Assembly (NCBI GenBank): GCA_917880885.1
Contig: OU862920.1
Span: forward strand, 41,699,019-41,763,018
Source of the DNA: Limnephilus marmoratus
Taxonomy: Eukaryota > Arthropoda > Insecta > Trichoptera > Limnephilidae
Reading direction: 5' to 3'
Length of the DNA: 64,000 nucleotides
Position 1 is the stretch's first letter, and each line of letters starts with the position of its first letter. Below are positions 12,820 to 21,896 of this stretch, piece after piece. The translations under genes were made by a program, and so were the position numbers. The notes below the pieces were generated by a model, which ran no database searches, was not told where the DNA came from, and saw only the letters and a list, made by a program, of their open reading frames with translations.

Positions 12820-13165
12820 TTGCCCGCGCCGAAACCCAAATTATATAAAATTCCCTCGATAAAAAAAAATCGCAAAGTATGCTCCAAAAATTAGATATTA
12901 TTAACATGTTTGTTTCAGTTATTTTACAAGTTACATGTATGAAAAAAATCACAGTGTTTCTTTAAATGCTGTTTAGGATAATGCCCGCGAGATTTTTGCT
13001 CTATTTTAAACGAGTCGTATTTTATTAAACATTTTCGCAATTTTCGCATCGATTTTGTCGCTGTAAATGTTAGCGCTCTTCTCTAACATTCGTAATTTCG
13101 TATCTCTCCATCTTCTTCTTTTCGAACCCGGTTGCAGAGCCTTAACCCTCTGCGTAATTATTATA
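12820..13165. repeat. Family J unclassified repeat
   Basis: It shares TTTTAAACGAGTCGT, TTTATTAAACATTTTCGC, CTAACATTCGTAATT and ATCTCTCCATCTT-type blocks with 32155-32475 and 47950-48150. It has no coding capacity. It may be the 3' part of a longer element, since the 47950 copy directly follows a tRNA-like head. Confidence 0.6.
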
Positions 13166-13224
13166 TAATGTAATAATCATCGCTTCTCTTGTTTACGACA
13201 GTGTTAATTTTATTTTTACATTAG

Positions 13225-13291
13225 CTCCACACAGCAGACCCTGAGGAAAATAATTCCCCTCAAGGCCCTTCTCTGGGGATGCTGTGTGGAG
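13225..13291. repeat. Small hairpin-forming element
   Basis: CTCCACACAGCA (13225-13236) is perfectly inverted at 13280-13291 as TGCTGTGTGGAG, with GAGG/CCTC pairs inside. A related fragment (GACCCTCCACATAACGTC ... CCTGAGGGAAATTAT) occurs at 42367-42418, so this is a dispersed small repeat. Confidence 0.5.
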
Positions 13292-13389
13292 GGTCTTTTT
13301 AGAAGAGAAAGTTCTGGGAAGCAAAAGGGTATGAGGGGGGGGGGGGGGGGTAAGAAACTGGAGCTAAGTGTGTGCGAGATTGATGGACG

Positions 13390-13466
13390 CATGAATAATA
13401 ATAAATTTCGACAACTTATATAGCGCTGTTTTTGCGAAAAATCGCCTCAAGAGCGCGTGAATATGT
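13390..13466 (+). repeat. Family R4 short repeat
   Basis: It has (AAT)n followed by TTTATAGAGCGC-like sequence, then GTGAAAAATCACCTCAAGAGCGC-like sequence. Copies also lie at 18690, 20125 and, inverted, 57213. The GAGCGC/GCGCTC-like ends can pair. It is probably a retroelement 3' end or a MITE fragment. Confidence 0.65.
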
Positions 13467-14839
13467 CCTTCCCGCTGCGGTTACGAAGCGATGTTCCGAG
13501 AGCGTTCTGCTGGAGAGATTAAAAGTCTTAAACAGTCCAACCTTGGTCCAACCAGTCCCTCCCAATCCGGCCTGCCACGCCGCTGGTGGGCAAACGCATC
13601 CGCCGGCAAATCCGGACAAACCTCTCCTATGAACCCGGGCATTCCTGCTAAGTCACCAAACGTAGCTAACCTAAAACTAAAACTTGGGATGACCTATGGC
13701 AGAGGTGTTGGTTATTTAATAAATAAAGTGTTTGTACTTACCAATAAGTTGTTGAAATGTTAAAATGTGACTTGGACACGTCTCTGCTCGTGCGACATCT
13801 AACCAATTAAACAGTGTATACTAAAAACCTGTCGTATTTAAAAATTCATTAAATTTTATCATTTCCTTTTTATGTTTTAAAATCTCGTGGGATTGACATT
13901 TTGTAGGCTTTCTTATGTAGGTACATAAGTGCCGAGTCCCGACTGGCCGGAGTCAGTGGGGGTATTGCCCACTCAATATCGGGGAATGTTATAAGTTGGA
14001 ATGAAATGGATGATGCGGAAAGGGAAGGTTGCTTGTTGAGACGTGCTCTGAATGGTGGTCTCTCGCCAACGCGGTACAGAGAAATATTGGTATATATAGA
14101 CACAACAGCTACTAACTTCCACGACTCTCCCCTCTTCACTATGAACCGACTCGTTTGCCGAGAGCCCTTGATATCTCCTCAGCAAAATATCCGCGGAGGA
14201 GAATGTCATTTTATTGTAAACAGAGAAGAGGGCGTTTCCCCTCACTCTACCCCACGGATTCGGAGGACAATGAGACGCGACGATAAGCCGGTGTACCGAA
14301 TTCAAAGCACTGAACAAATATTTAGCATGGAAATCCCAGTGAATAAGCCTAGGCAAAGGGGACTTTTGCTATCACGAGACAGTCACATGTGCACAGAGTT
14401 AGTTTAGCTCCTTATTTCTTGCTTCTAGCGAGGAATGACGTGATACATGACATTTGACTCTTTAAATCTCTGAATGCTGAGCATCTTGTGCTGTTTCAGT
14501 ATTCCAGTTGATCATAATAAATAATGTATATTTTGTATAATATCCTTTAGTGACAGTTGTGGAAGAGAGCCATGCTGGACTCCTAATTTTGTTGTCTAGG
14601 ACGAGATAATGATATAAGAAGGTTTGCAAAGGGAAAAGCCAAGATATGCTATTAATTTTTTGATTGTGTTATGTTTTCTTTCAGCTTTTATTTCCTTACA
14701 CGGACTGTTATACTGTGTGATTATAACAAAATATATACTATATCTTGGATTAGTTTATATGCGTCCCTAGAATACAGACCGCGTAGCCATCTGATAACCA
14801 AACGAAATGTGAATGATTAAATTCCAATTAGTTATTTTT
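13467..14839. other. Unassigned DNA with overlapping open frames
   Basis: A 133-codon frame on + (14006-14407) overlaps a 127-codon frame on - (13973-14356). Neither shows a recognisable domain, signal peptide or membrane segment. Overlapping open frames in moderately GC-balanced DNA can be fortuitous, so I do not call a gene. Confidence 0.35.
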
Positions 14840-15200
14840 GAAGTAAAACTTCTTTACACACGCTTGACTTCGGGAATGCGTGAATGCATGACGAGAGCGT
14901 TACGAAAAGCGAGGCGAACGGTAATTGAGAGGGAGATATAAGTTAGTGAAAATAGAAAGAGAGAGAGAGTTAAGTTTCGTGTATTACTGTAGGGGCAAGA
15001 GAGAGAGGTGCGAGCACACATTTTCATTCTCTCATAGCCAGTTACGTTTCGTATATCTAAGACACAGTGCAGGCCTTTTGTCTGTATCACACTGTAGGAG
15101 CAAGAGAGAGCAGTGCGCGCACACATTTTCTTTCTCTCTTCCTATCTTTAGATGGAGCTAAAGAAGTTTAACTTCAGTCGTGTGGTCTAAAGCACATTCG
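14840..15200 (-). repeat. Family C short interspersed repeat
   Basis: The plus strand begins GAAGTAAAACTTCTTTA, carries GAGAGAGA tracts and two CACACATTTTC-containing blocks, then an inverse of the opening (AAGAAGTTTAACTTC), and ends AGTCGTGTGGTCTAAAGCACA-like. In the minus orientation it starts CGAATGTG, parallel to the CGAGTGCA start of families A and B, and ends in AAGTTTTACTTC plus A residues. No coding capacity. Confidence 0.8.
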
Positions 15201-15439
15201 TTTTTTTTGTTCGCTTTTAGTACGTAGGTATTATGCAAAATCCATTTTTCTTTACCGATTTGTGTCTCTAAGGGACATGTATAAATAAATATATTCCTGC
15301 ATCCAAAAGGAATTTGTATAATAATTTGCAAACCATTATGCGAGTGTTAATTGTTATATGTATGTATGTCAATTTTCAAAACAATAGTTACTCTCACTTT
15401 AGAAAATCGTTGCAATTTAGAAGACGAGCTTCCCGGTTT

Positions 15440-15845
15440 AATTTATTTACAAAAGTTGTAATTTCAGTAGACATGCTAAATACATTAATCTTTGTAATAT
15501 ACATATAAATGTATATCACAAGGGAGAAGTAATCAAGTTACAGCTTACATATTTATTATTTAGTTCCATCAAATCTGATGTAGATACTTAAAATACACTT
15601 AGAAATTCACCTTGTAAATGCAAACCTATTCAATTATTTTGATATCCTTTCAGACACGAATTAAAATTTATTTTCAAAAGTTGGAATTTCGGTAAGATAT
15701 ACTAAATACAGAAATCTACGAAGAAGTGGGCAAATTACAGCTTACGTATTTATTATTTAGTTCCTGCTGTATGTACTGAAAATACACTGTGTAACTGCAA
15801 ATCCTATTCAATTATTTGATATCCTTTCAGACACGAATTTAAAAT
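15440..15845. repeat. Tandem duplication, about 200-bp unit
   Basis: Two diverged units lie head to tail. Each runs from CAAAAGTTG(G/T)AATTTC through TTATTATTTAGTTCC to GATATCCTTTCAGACACGAATT. The second unit is shorter through small deletions. No gene is evident. Confidence 0.7.
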
Positions 15846-16338
15846 GTACGAATGCCTTTAATCTATTCAAATCTAGTTAATCCAGAAATCGAGTAGCTGG
15901 AGTAGCGCAGTCAATGCAGAGTGCGACGTCCCGACCAGAGCGGGACTTCTCGACTCATTTACCCCGAAGCTAATGCCGTTAGTGGACTGTTTTATTGTTT
16001 GTATTTCGTCTGGAATATGGCGCTGTAACTTATTGCGCTGGCTCATAAATCAGCTAATTAAGGTGCTTCGGATTAAAAGTCAGCGTGGCGAGAAAATGCA
16101 TCAAACACTCGAACAGATTGACGATAATGCCGGTTGGTAAACATTGCTCCACTAGGAGAAGTGCGGACAGTAGTAGTAGTAATTCCATTTGCCGCAAAGC
16201 GAACGTCTGATTCACTAGGACGCATCCGTCGACATTGCTTTTCTGCGGAAAACAGGAAACTGTCGCAGTTAAAGTCATTATCGGCATTTATTACACTCTT
16301 TCAATAAATCTTGCTCTTAACCAGTCGCACGCCAATCG
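15846..16338. other. Apparently unique, GC-balanced segment
   Basis: No repeat seen elsewhere in the window apart from a short ACTGTTTTATTGTTTGTATT string also at 20590. No coding evidence. It might be an intronic regulatory segment but nothing in it proves this. Confidence 0.3.
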
Positions 16339-16350
16339 TGCTCCGGAGAC

Positions 16351-16760
16351 CTTTTTTTGAAGTAAAACTTCTTTACGCACGTTTGACTTGGGGAGTAAGC
16401 TGGTGAATGCGTGACGATTGGCGTTACGAAAAGTGTCGTGGGCGAGGCGAATGGTAGTTGAGAGGGAGATATAAGTTAGTGAAGATAGAAAGAGAGAGAG
16501 AGAGTTACGTTTCGTACATTACTGTAGGGGCAAGAGAGAGAGGTGCGAGCACACATTTTCTTTCTCTCTTTCTCCCATAGCCAGTTACGTTTCTAATATC
16601 TAAGACACAGTGCAGGCCTATTGTCTGTATCTCACAAGTAGGAGCAAGAGAGAGCAATGCGCGCGCACATTTTCTTTCTCTCTTCCTATCATATAGATGG
16701 AGCTAAAGAAGTTTTACTTCAGTCGTGTGGTCTAAAGCACACTCGGCTGAATTTGCCTTT
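16351..16760 (-). mobile_element. Family C insertion with 12-bp flanking duplication
   Basis: A full family C copy, close to the 14840 copy, is bounded by GTGCTCCGGAGA at 16339-16350 and again at 16761-16772. Between the left duplication and the repeat body lies CCTTTTTTT, so on the minus strand the element ends in poly(A). A 12-bp duplication and poly(A) tail fit LINE-mediated retroposition better than cut-and-paste MITE movement. Confidence 0.7.
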
Positions 16761-16784
16761 AGTGCTCCGGAGATCCGTCCTAAT

Positions 16785-17165
16785 ATCATCAAAACTGTAT
16801 AGAGGACAATATCAGAATCGCTTGCGCTAATAAAACTTTCTCTATGACAACTCACCAAATGAATTGTTTGTGAATGTCAAAGGTGTCGCAAAAATTAAAA
16901 TAATTCAAAGCAGCGTAAAGCTCAATATTTCTTTGAAAACGCCCGATGTTTTTTGGGTAGTATGCATTCAGGTTTATGCAAAAATGATAAAACCGGTCTA
17001 TATATTCGTATAAATATTTTGTTTTGGCCGTTGTCTCGGAAACGGGAGATTTTTAATTTTTTTAGTTAAAGTTATCTTTTCTGGGGAAACGGGTAGGATA
17101 TAAACATACAATATGTTTTATTAATAAGATATATGTTATCCGGTATACAGAAAACAATTGACTAA
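16785..17165. repeat. Family K unclassified repeat
   Basis: Second copy of the repeat at 12140, with the same order of conserved blocks but clearly diverged. It lies directly downstream of the family C insertion. Confidence 0.6.
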
Positions 17166-17581
17166 AAATATATATATATCTTAGTTTTTAGTCCGATTTT
17201 TGAGTCTCAACTTGTCTAGGTAATGTTCACGCGAGGTAGCATATTTTCGTCTGGCACTTGAGTGAATGCAAAAAAATTGTGATCCAACCTAATATGAATA
17301 TGTCAATTTGACTATCCTAGAACGGAAGACCTTCCTAGTTGGACAGTCAAGGCTTCCTTATACTGAATGTATTTTATAACAAATAAAATATATAAAAATA
17401 AAGGTCTCTACAGGTTACCTCTTGTGGAACAACTTGTTAACACATGATTTACTCATTCAAATACTAATTCATTTTAATTATTACTTCGCTTAGGGATTGT
17501 AATGTTTGAACTTTACATGTGTAACTTGAAAATTTTAAAAAAATAATCATCAGTTAAATTAAATTGAGCAAATGTTTTACT
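17166..17581. other. Unassigned AT-rich DNA
   Basis: No supported feature. Confidence 0.35.
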
Positions 17582-17583
17582 TA

Positions 17584-17866
17584 GGGGTCGTCCACTAATC
17601 ACGTGAGGCTCGAAAGGGGGGGGGGGGGGGTCGGAAAAAATCACAAAATATCACGAAGGGGAGGGGGGGGTATAATGAGATATCACGTGTATTTATTTTT
17701 CGTGATAATATTCTGAAAATTTCAAAATACTTTGTACTAAAAAAAAAAATACACGTGTTTTTGGGGGGGGGGGGGGGGTTAGTCTAAAACCTCACCACAT
17801 AACACCCGGGGGGGGGGGGGGTTAAAAAGTTACTAAAAAAACCTCCAGTGATTAATGGACGACCCC
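17584..17866. mobile_element. TIR DNA transposon with G-run interior
   Basis: The ends GGGGTCGTCCACTAATCAC and, inverted, GTGATTAATGGACGACCCC form terminal inverted repeats of about 20 bp with one mismatch. The flanks read TTA and TAT, so the target duplication is TA or a mutated 3-bp site. Inside are four long G-rich tracts separated by AT-rich sequence and the motif TCACGTGA/ATCACGTG. It is non-autonomous. Confidence 0.75.
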
Positions 17867-18377
17867 TATTAGGTACACATTTTTATACTTATTGATTTCG
17901 GGAGAACCCCCATTAAGAAGTGAAACTAACAGCCTAATATGGATTTATACCAAAATTAATCATTGTTTTTTTAAAAGAAAATATGTCAAGGCTATGGGAT
18001 AGATTTGAGGTGCGCTTGGGAACAAGTTAAACCAGGACTAAATAATACAATTTTTTATAGACGAAATAATCCAGTATAATATTTGGAATGTGTGAATAAG
18101 TCACTGGTCTGAATTATTAATTCATTTTTTCACCCGTATCGTATTTGTTTACACTAATGACTATAATACTTAATTTTGCTTGCCTGGTCTTAAGCATACC
18201 CATTTTTGCTCTCCCTGAAACCGCAAACATGTGCGTAAAGAAGAAATGATTAAATCAAGCAGATATTAAATCTACCGCGGACAATGTGGCTGGCTGACGC
18301 TGTAAGAACTTTATTCCGGTGAAATATCGCTCTCGGCGTCCATATTTTGATTAATGGACCGTGTTTGACGGTATTAA
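17867..18377. other. Unassigned AT-rich DNA
   Basis: No supported feature. Confidence 0.35.
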
Positions 18378-18380
18378 AAC

Positions 18381-18562
18381 TTTTCGCAAATTCGGCTAAT
18401 GATTTTTTTGCGGTGAAATATTTTATAATGCGTAGAGTTAAACCCTTTTATCTTTTAAATTTCAGAGTAGGTTTTCGCAAATTCGGCTAATGATTTTTTG
18501 CCGTGAAATATTTTATGATACGTACAGTTATATCCTTTTAGCTTTAAAATTTCAGAGTTGGT
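18381..18562. repeat. Tandem duplication, 91-bp period
   Basis: TTTTCGCAAATTCGGCTAAT begins at 18381 and again at 18472. Each unit continues through GTGAAATATTTTAT and ends in AAATTTCAGAGT. Two units are visible with modest divergence. Confidence 0.75.
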
Positions 18563-18689
18563 ATTTGGAGACCTACTATTTATTTTTTGTGAATACTCCA
18601 CAAGAGTTCTAACTGCCCGAGGCGTAGTGTGTCTATGGAATCCCAAATTCGGATTATATTGCCAATCTGAAAGGAGTTATAGATAATAA

Positions 18690-18760
18690 TAATAATTGGA
18701 CAATTTATAGAGCGCCGTCTTTGTGAAAAATCACCTCAAGGGCGCTTGATATTATAATAT
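18690..18760 (+). repeat. Family R4 short repeat
   Basis: (AAT)n, then AATTTATAGAGCGCCG, then GTGAAAAATCACCTCAAG and GGCGCTTGAT. Same family as 13390 and 20125. Confidence 0.65.
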
Positions 18761-18814
18761 ATATAATATCAAGCGCAATGATATTATAATACAACATATT
18801 ATACTATGTATATT

Positions 18815-18886
18815 CTCTCCGTGGTCGAGGGGTAAGGCTCTTGACTCGCAATCCGAAGGTCGCGGATCGAATCGCGGCGGTGCAAA
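18815..18886 (+). repeat. tRNA-derived SINE head
   Basis: It reads CTCCGTGGTCGAGGGGTAAG (box A-like) then CGCGGATCGAATCGCGG (box B-like, T arm). Near-copies are at 33182 and 47873. The acceptor stem does not pair well, so this is a tRNA-derived Pol III promoter of a SINE, not a functional tRNA. Confidence 0.7.
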
Positions 18887-18949
18887 TAAATTTTATTTGA
18901 TCAATTTATGTTATTTCACAATTAATTCATTTCAACACGATATTTAGTA

Positions 18950-19185
18950 TATTTGCGGCCACCTCCAGAGAAAGATACCCTCTGTGTCTTCCTGGAGTAA
19001 GACCACCATTCAAAATTGAAACGTTGCTTGAAATGGCTTTAGCCATCTTAGGTGACCATATCTGAATAGCCAGATATTGCCCCATCTGCTTCCCCTCCGC
19101 ACTGTCTTCAGCCTCACGGCATACCCCAATTGGGGATGTCATAGTCTCACTGGCTCCAGAGGAGAACAGTTGAGATTCTTGTGAG
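18950..19185 (-). repeat. Family E, coding-like dispersed repeat
   Basis: On the minus strand a frame reads ETMTSPIGV, QYLAIQIWSPKMAKA and NVSILNGGLTPGR. Similar peptides in a matching frame occur in other copies (33715 minus, 58310 plus). This suggests an old transposable-element ORF. I do not recognise the protein family. Confidence 0.5.
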
Positions 19186-19322
19186 GTGTTCACATAAAAA
19201 ATATGCATAACTAATTTTATGTATCTATTTATAGATATTTTTCGAAAAGTAAATATTATAAGTCGGAAATAATATACCAATCTTAATCTTTTCATTCTAA
19301 CTATGCATTTGTTAAAAATATG

Positions 19323-19734
19323 TAATAATAATAATAATCATTTTTATTTTAGTAATTTGTACATTGAAGTTTACAAATTTCTAATTGATTAAAATATTTC
19401 ATATTCACTATATTTTTTCAAGTTTTATGTAGCTCCTACATTACATCTTGAACTTTCCAATTGGTGTGGACTTTAAAGTTTCTGGTAGTGTGTTATACAA
19501 CTTCATTCCCTTGTACAGTAGACTGTTCTGCGTATTCGCTTTGTCCTTTTTTTGTAGCCTAATTTCCTTGCACGTCCTTGTGTTATATCTGTGAATGTCT
19601 TTATTGTATACAATTTTATTTGAGAAGTATTTTGGTAACGTGTTGTTCAATATTTTCAATGTGTTGCACATGGGCTGTGATAAAATAAAGTGGTTAATTC
19701 TGTATTTATGCTCAGGTGCTAATAACGTCATCAA
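19323..19734 (-). pseudogene. LINE ORF2 C-terminal fragment
   Basis: The minus strand encodes about 97 residues including INHFILSQP, RYNTRTC and LYKGMKLYNTLPETLKS, a pattern typical of the extreme C-terminus of LINE (Jockey/CR1-like) reverse transcriptase ORFs. It ends in a (TTA)n-type tail on that strand (plus-strand AATAATAAT at 19323). The reverse-transcriptase core and endonuclease are missing, as expected for a severely 5'-truncated copy. Confidence 0.7.
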
Positions 19735-20124
19735 ACTTTATTGTCTCCCCTTTAGCGCACCTTTTGTAGTACGTGTACTTTTTACGAAACGGGCGTACAG
19801 ATAATAAATACATTCTTTGATGTTTTTTTTCATATTTTCACATACATCCATAATGTGCTATTATGATAGAACTCTGACTTATAAATGAGATAATGTACGA
19901 TTTAAGGTGATACTCAATATTTTTGGACAGTGAAGCAAATTTTCTCTTTTCATATCAAAAACTTTTTGAAGTTGTTGAGACTGAAGTCAATGAAGTGGAC
20001 AGTTACATTATTCATATTCAGAGGCATTTTCTACTGTTTGCCTCATGAAGTTAATATCGTCAATAGTGATTCTGTTGAGCATTTGGCCGCGTTGATAGTA
20101 ACCTACAACATTTTCAACATATAA
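19735..20124. other. Unassigned AT-rich DNA
   Basis: No supported feature. Confidence 0.35.
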
Positions 20125-20190
20125 TAATTATTATAATTGGATAAATTGTAGAGCTCTTTTGTTGTGAAAAATCACCTCAAGAGCGCTGTC
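20125..20190 (+). repeat. Family R4 short repeat
   Basis: It carries ATAATTGGATAAATTGTAGAG and GTGAAAAATCACCTCAAG followed by AGCGCT, the same organisation as at 13390 and 18690. Confidence 0.65.
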
Positions 20191-20703
20191 ACAATTTATT
20201 ATGAATTCTCAAGCTCTATCTAACTTTATTATTTACAAATAAGTACAGAAACATACTTACCTGGCAGGTCGCTTTCGATAAACACACTTTATAATAATAT
20301 TTATCCTTGGAGAAGATATGACTTTGCGCATGTGGAGGACATTATATTTAAAACACTTGACATTGCGTGATTTTTAATTTACTACCCTCATCACTATTGG
20401 TTTTTCATTTATAATTAATGCCAAAGTAGAATTATTATTTATTTATATTTGATTTGAGCAACAAAGTTTTAAATCTGGAACGGTCATCAACTGGAAACTT
20501 TATCTCTAATCCTATTTTCAACGCGTTAACTAATTGGCACATTACGAATGTATGGAATTGAAAAACGTGTGTACTTTTTGTTTTTAGCGCACTGTTTTAT
20601 TGTTTGTATTTCGTCTGATATGGCACCATATATAAAAATTAAAGATTGGTAATAGGGATGGTCACATGGATAGTTAAATGATTGTTCGATAACAGAATAG
20701 GAG
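20191..20703. other. Unassigned AT-rich DNA
   Basis: No supported feature, except a short string (TTTTATTGTTTGTATTTCGT) shared with 15990. Confidence 0.35.
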
Positions 20704-20960
20704 CCGTCTGTTTCAACGCTCGCTAAAGTAAAAGTAAAACAAAATGCCGTTACTATAGTTAAATTTCACCAAAATGCGTTTTTCAATCAATTTGACTGCT
20801 TGTTTTATGTTACTTTTAACTTTTGTATTTACTTTCCGAAAACCGATAGTTACTCTAGAGTTACTCCGCCATATTGGCATATTTGACAGTTCTGGTCGAT
20901 GTAAAGTACGGAAATGGGTGCTTCAACATTGATTACTAATATACTAATCAGTACCTAATC

Positions 20961-21120
20961 ATGATAAATATTGTAGAAGAGTATGATAATGACGATGAAT
21001 TCCTCATCCAATATATCTTGCAGCGAAAACCAAAACATTTCGTCCCCGCGTCAATAATATGGTTATCTGGGATGATTTCAAATTATTGTTGGCGCGGCAC
21101 AGCATGTCGAAAAAATCTTG
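20961..21120 (+). pseudogene. Harbinger-like transposase N-terminal remnant
   Basis: The frame from ATG 20961 reads IVEEYDNDDEFLIQYILQRK. After a one-base frame change near 21050 it continues as NNMVIWDDFKLLLARHSMSK. An acidic D-D-E-F-L segment followed by a W/F-D-D-F-rich segment is typical of the region upstream of the catalytic domain in Harbinger transposases. The catalytic core is absent. A frameshift and stop make it non-functional. Family assignment is by pattern only. Confidence 0.45.
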
Positions 21121-21554
21121 CTGTTGAACATAATCAATTCTGATATCGACATATTTAGCGTTGCCTTTTAGAGACAATCTATATTAAATGGATGTATCGC
21201 AAATTTTACAAGATCTTCAAATCAATATACCTGTTGTATCATAAACATTACAAAAATATAACATGATTAGTAGGTTAGAATCGTTTCGTATATCGACATT
21301 AGCGAGTGAAACTGCATTTAAAAGACTCTATTAATGCTAGTGTTGTTTGTACACGTACACCTACTACTTACGTTTTATATAATACTCACGGATTTTCAAA
21401 AAGCTACAAAATGTATGTTTTTCTAATGTTTTCGATACCATAAATTAATAAGATCTCGTAAAATATGTGACACTTCAAATTCAAGGAGATATCACAACCA
21501 CTGGAAAGTAAATTACATTCATATTGTATATTACATGTTTTATAATAATTATGT

Positions 21555-21896
21555 AGGTCGTCATTTATTTGTAAATATTCATACAAATACTTTTATCGGA
21601 ACAAAGCCGTCAGATGTCAGATCCTACGACGCGAAACAAAATACAACCGGATATTTTGACAGTTTTTCTGATTTAGTATACGGTGTTGCCGCATCAAAAA
21701 ATATTTCGATGCGTTTTTTGACATAATTCCGAGGAATATTCTGCTTTTTAGACTGGCCACACTGACAACTATTACTTTGGCGAAAATACACTTGAAACAG
21801 CGCGCGGTCCTATTTAACGTCCTCGTTACCTAAACTGACAGTTAAAATTTAACTTTAGAACACGATTTAACTTTCTGTTGAAACAGACGGCCCTAG
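21555..21896 (+). repeat. 342-bp direct repeat, left copy
   Basis: Runs from AGGTCGTCATTTATTTG to CAGACGGCCCTAG and appears identical, base by base, to 24034-24375. It comprises the 3' end of the Harbinger-like element including its terminal inverted repeat and the TAG flank. It directly precedes the 5'-truncated start of the LINE. Confidence 0.9.

Noticed and set aside
13973..14407. Overlapping 127- and 133-codon frames
   Set aside because: No recognised domain, no splice or promoter support, and open frames on both strands at once suggest chance.
17611..17822. G-runs as a sequencing or assembly artefact
   Set aside because: They lie inside a TIR-bounded element, and similar G-run elements recur at 42544 and 61157. 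Exact run lengths may still be unreliable.
21878..21896. Start of the LINE ORF at TTG 21878
   Set aside because: These codons lie in the flanking 342-bp repeat and are open by chance; the LINE begins at about 21897.
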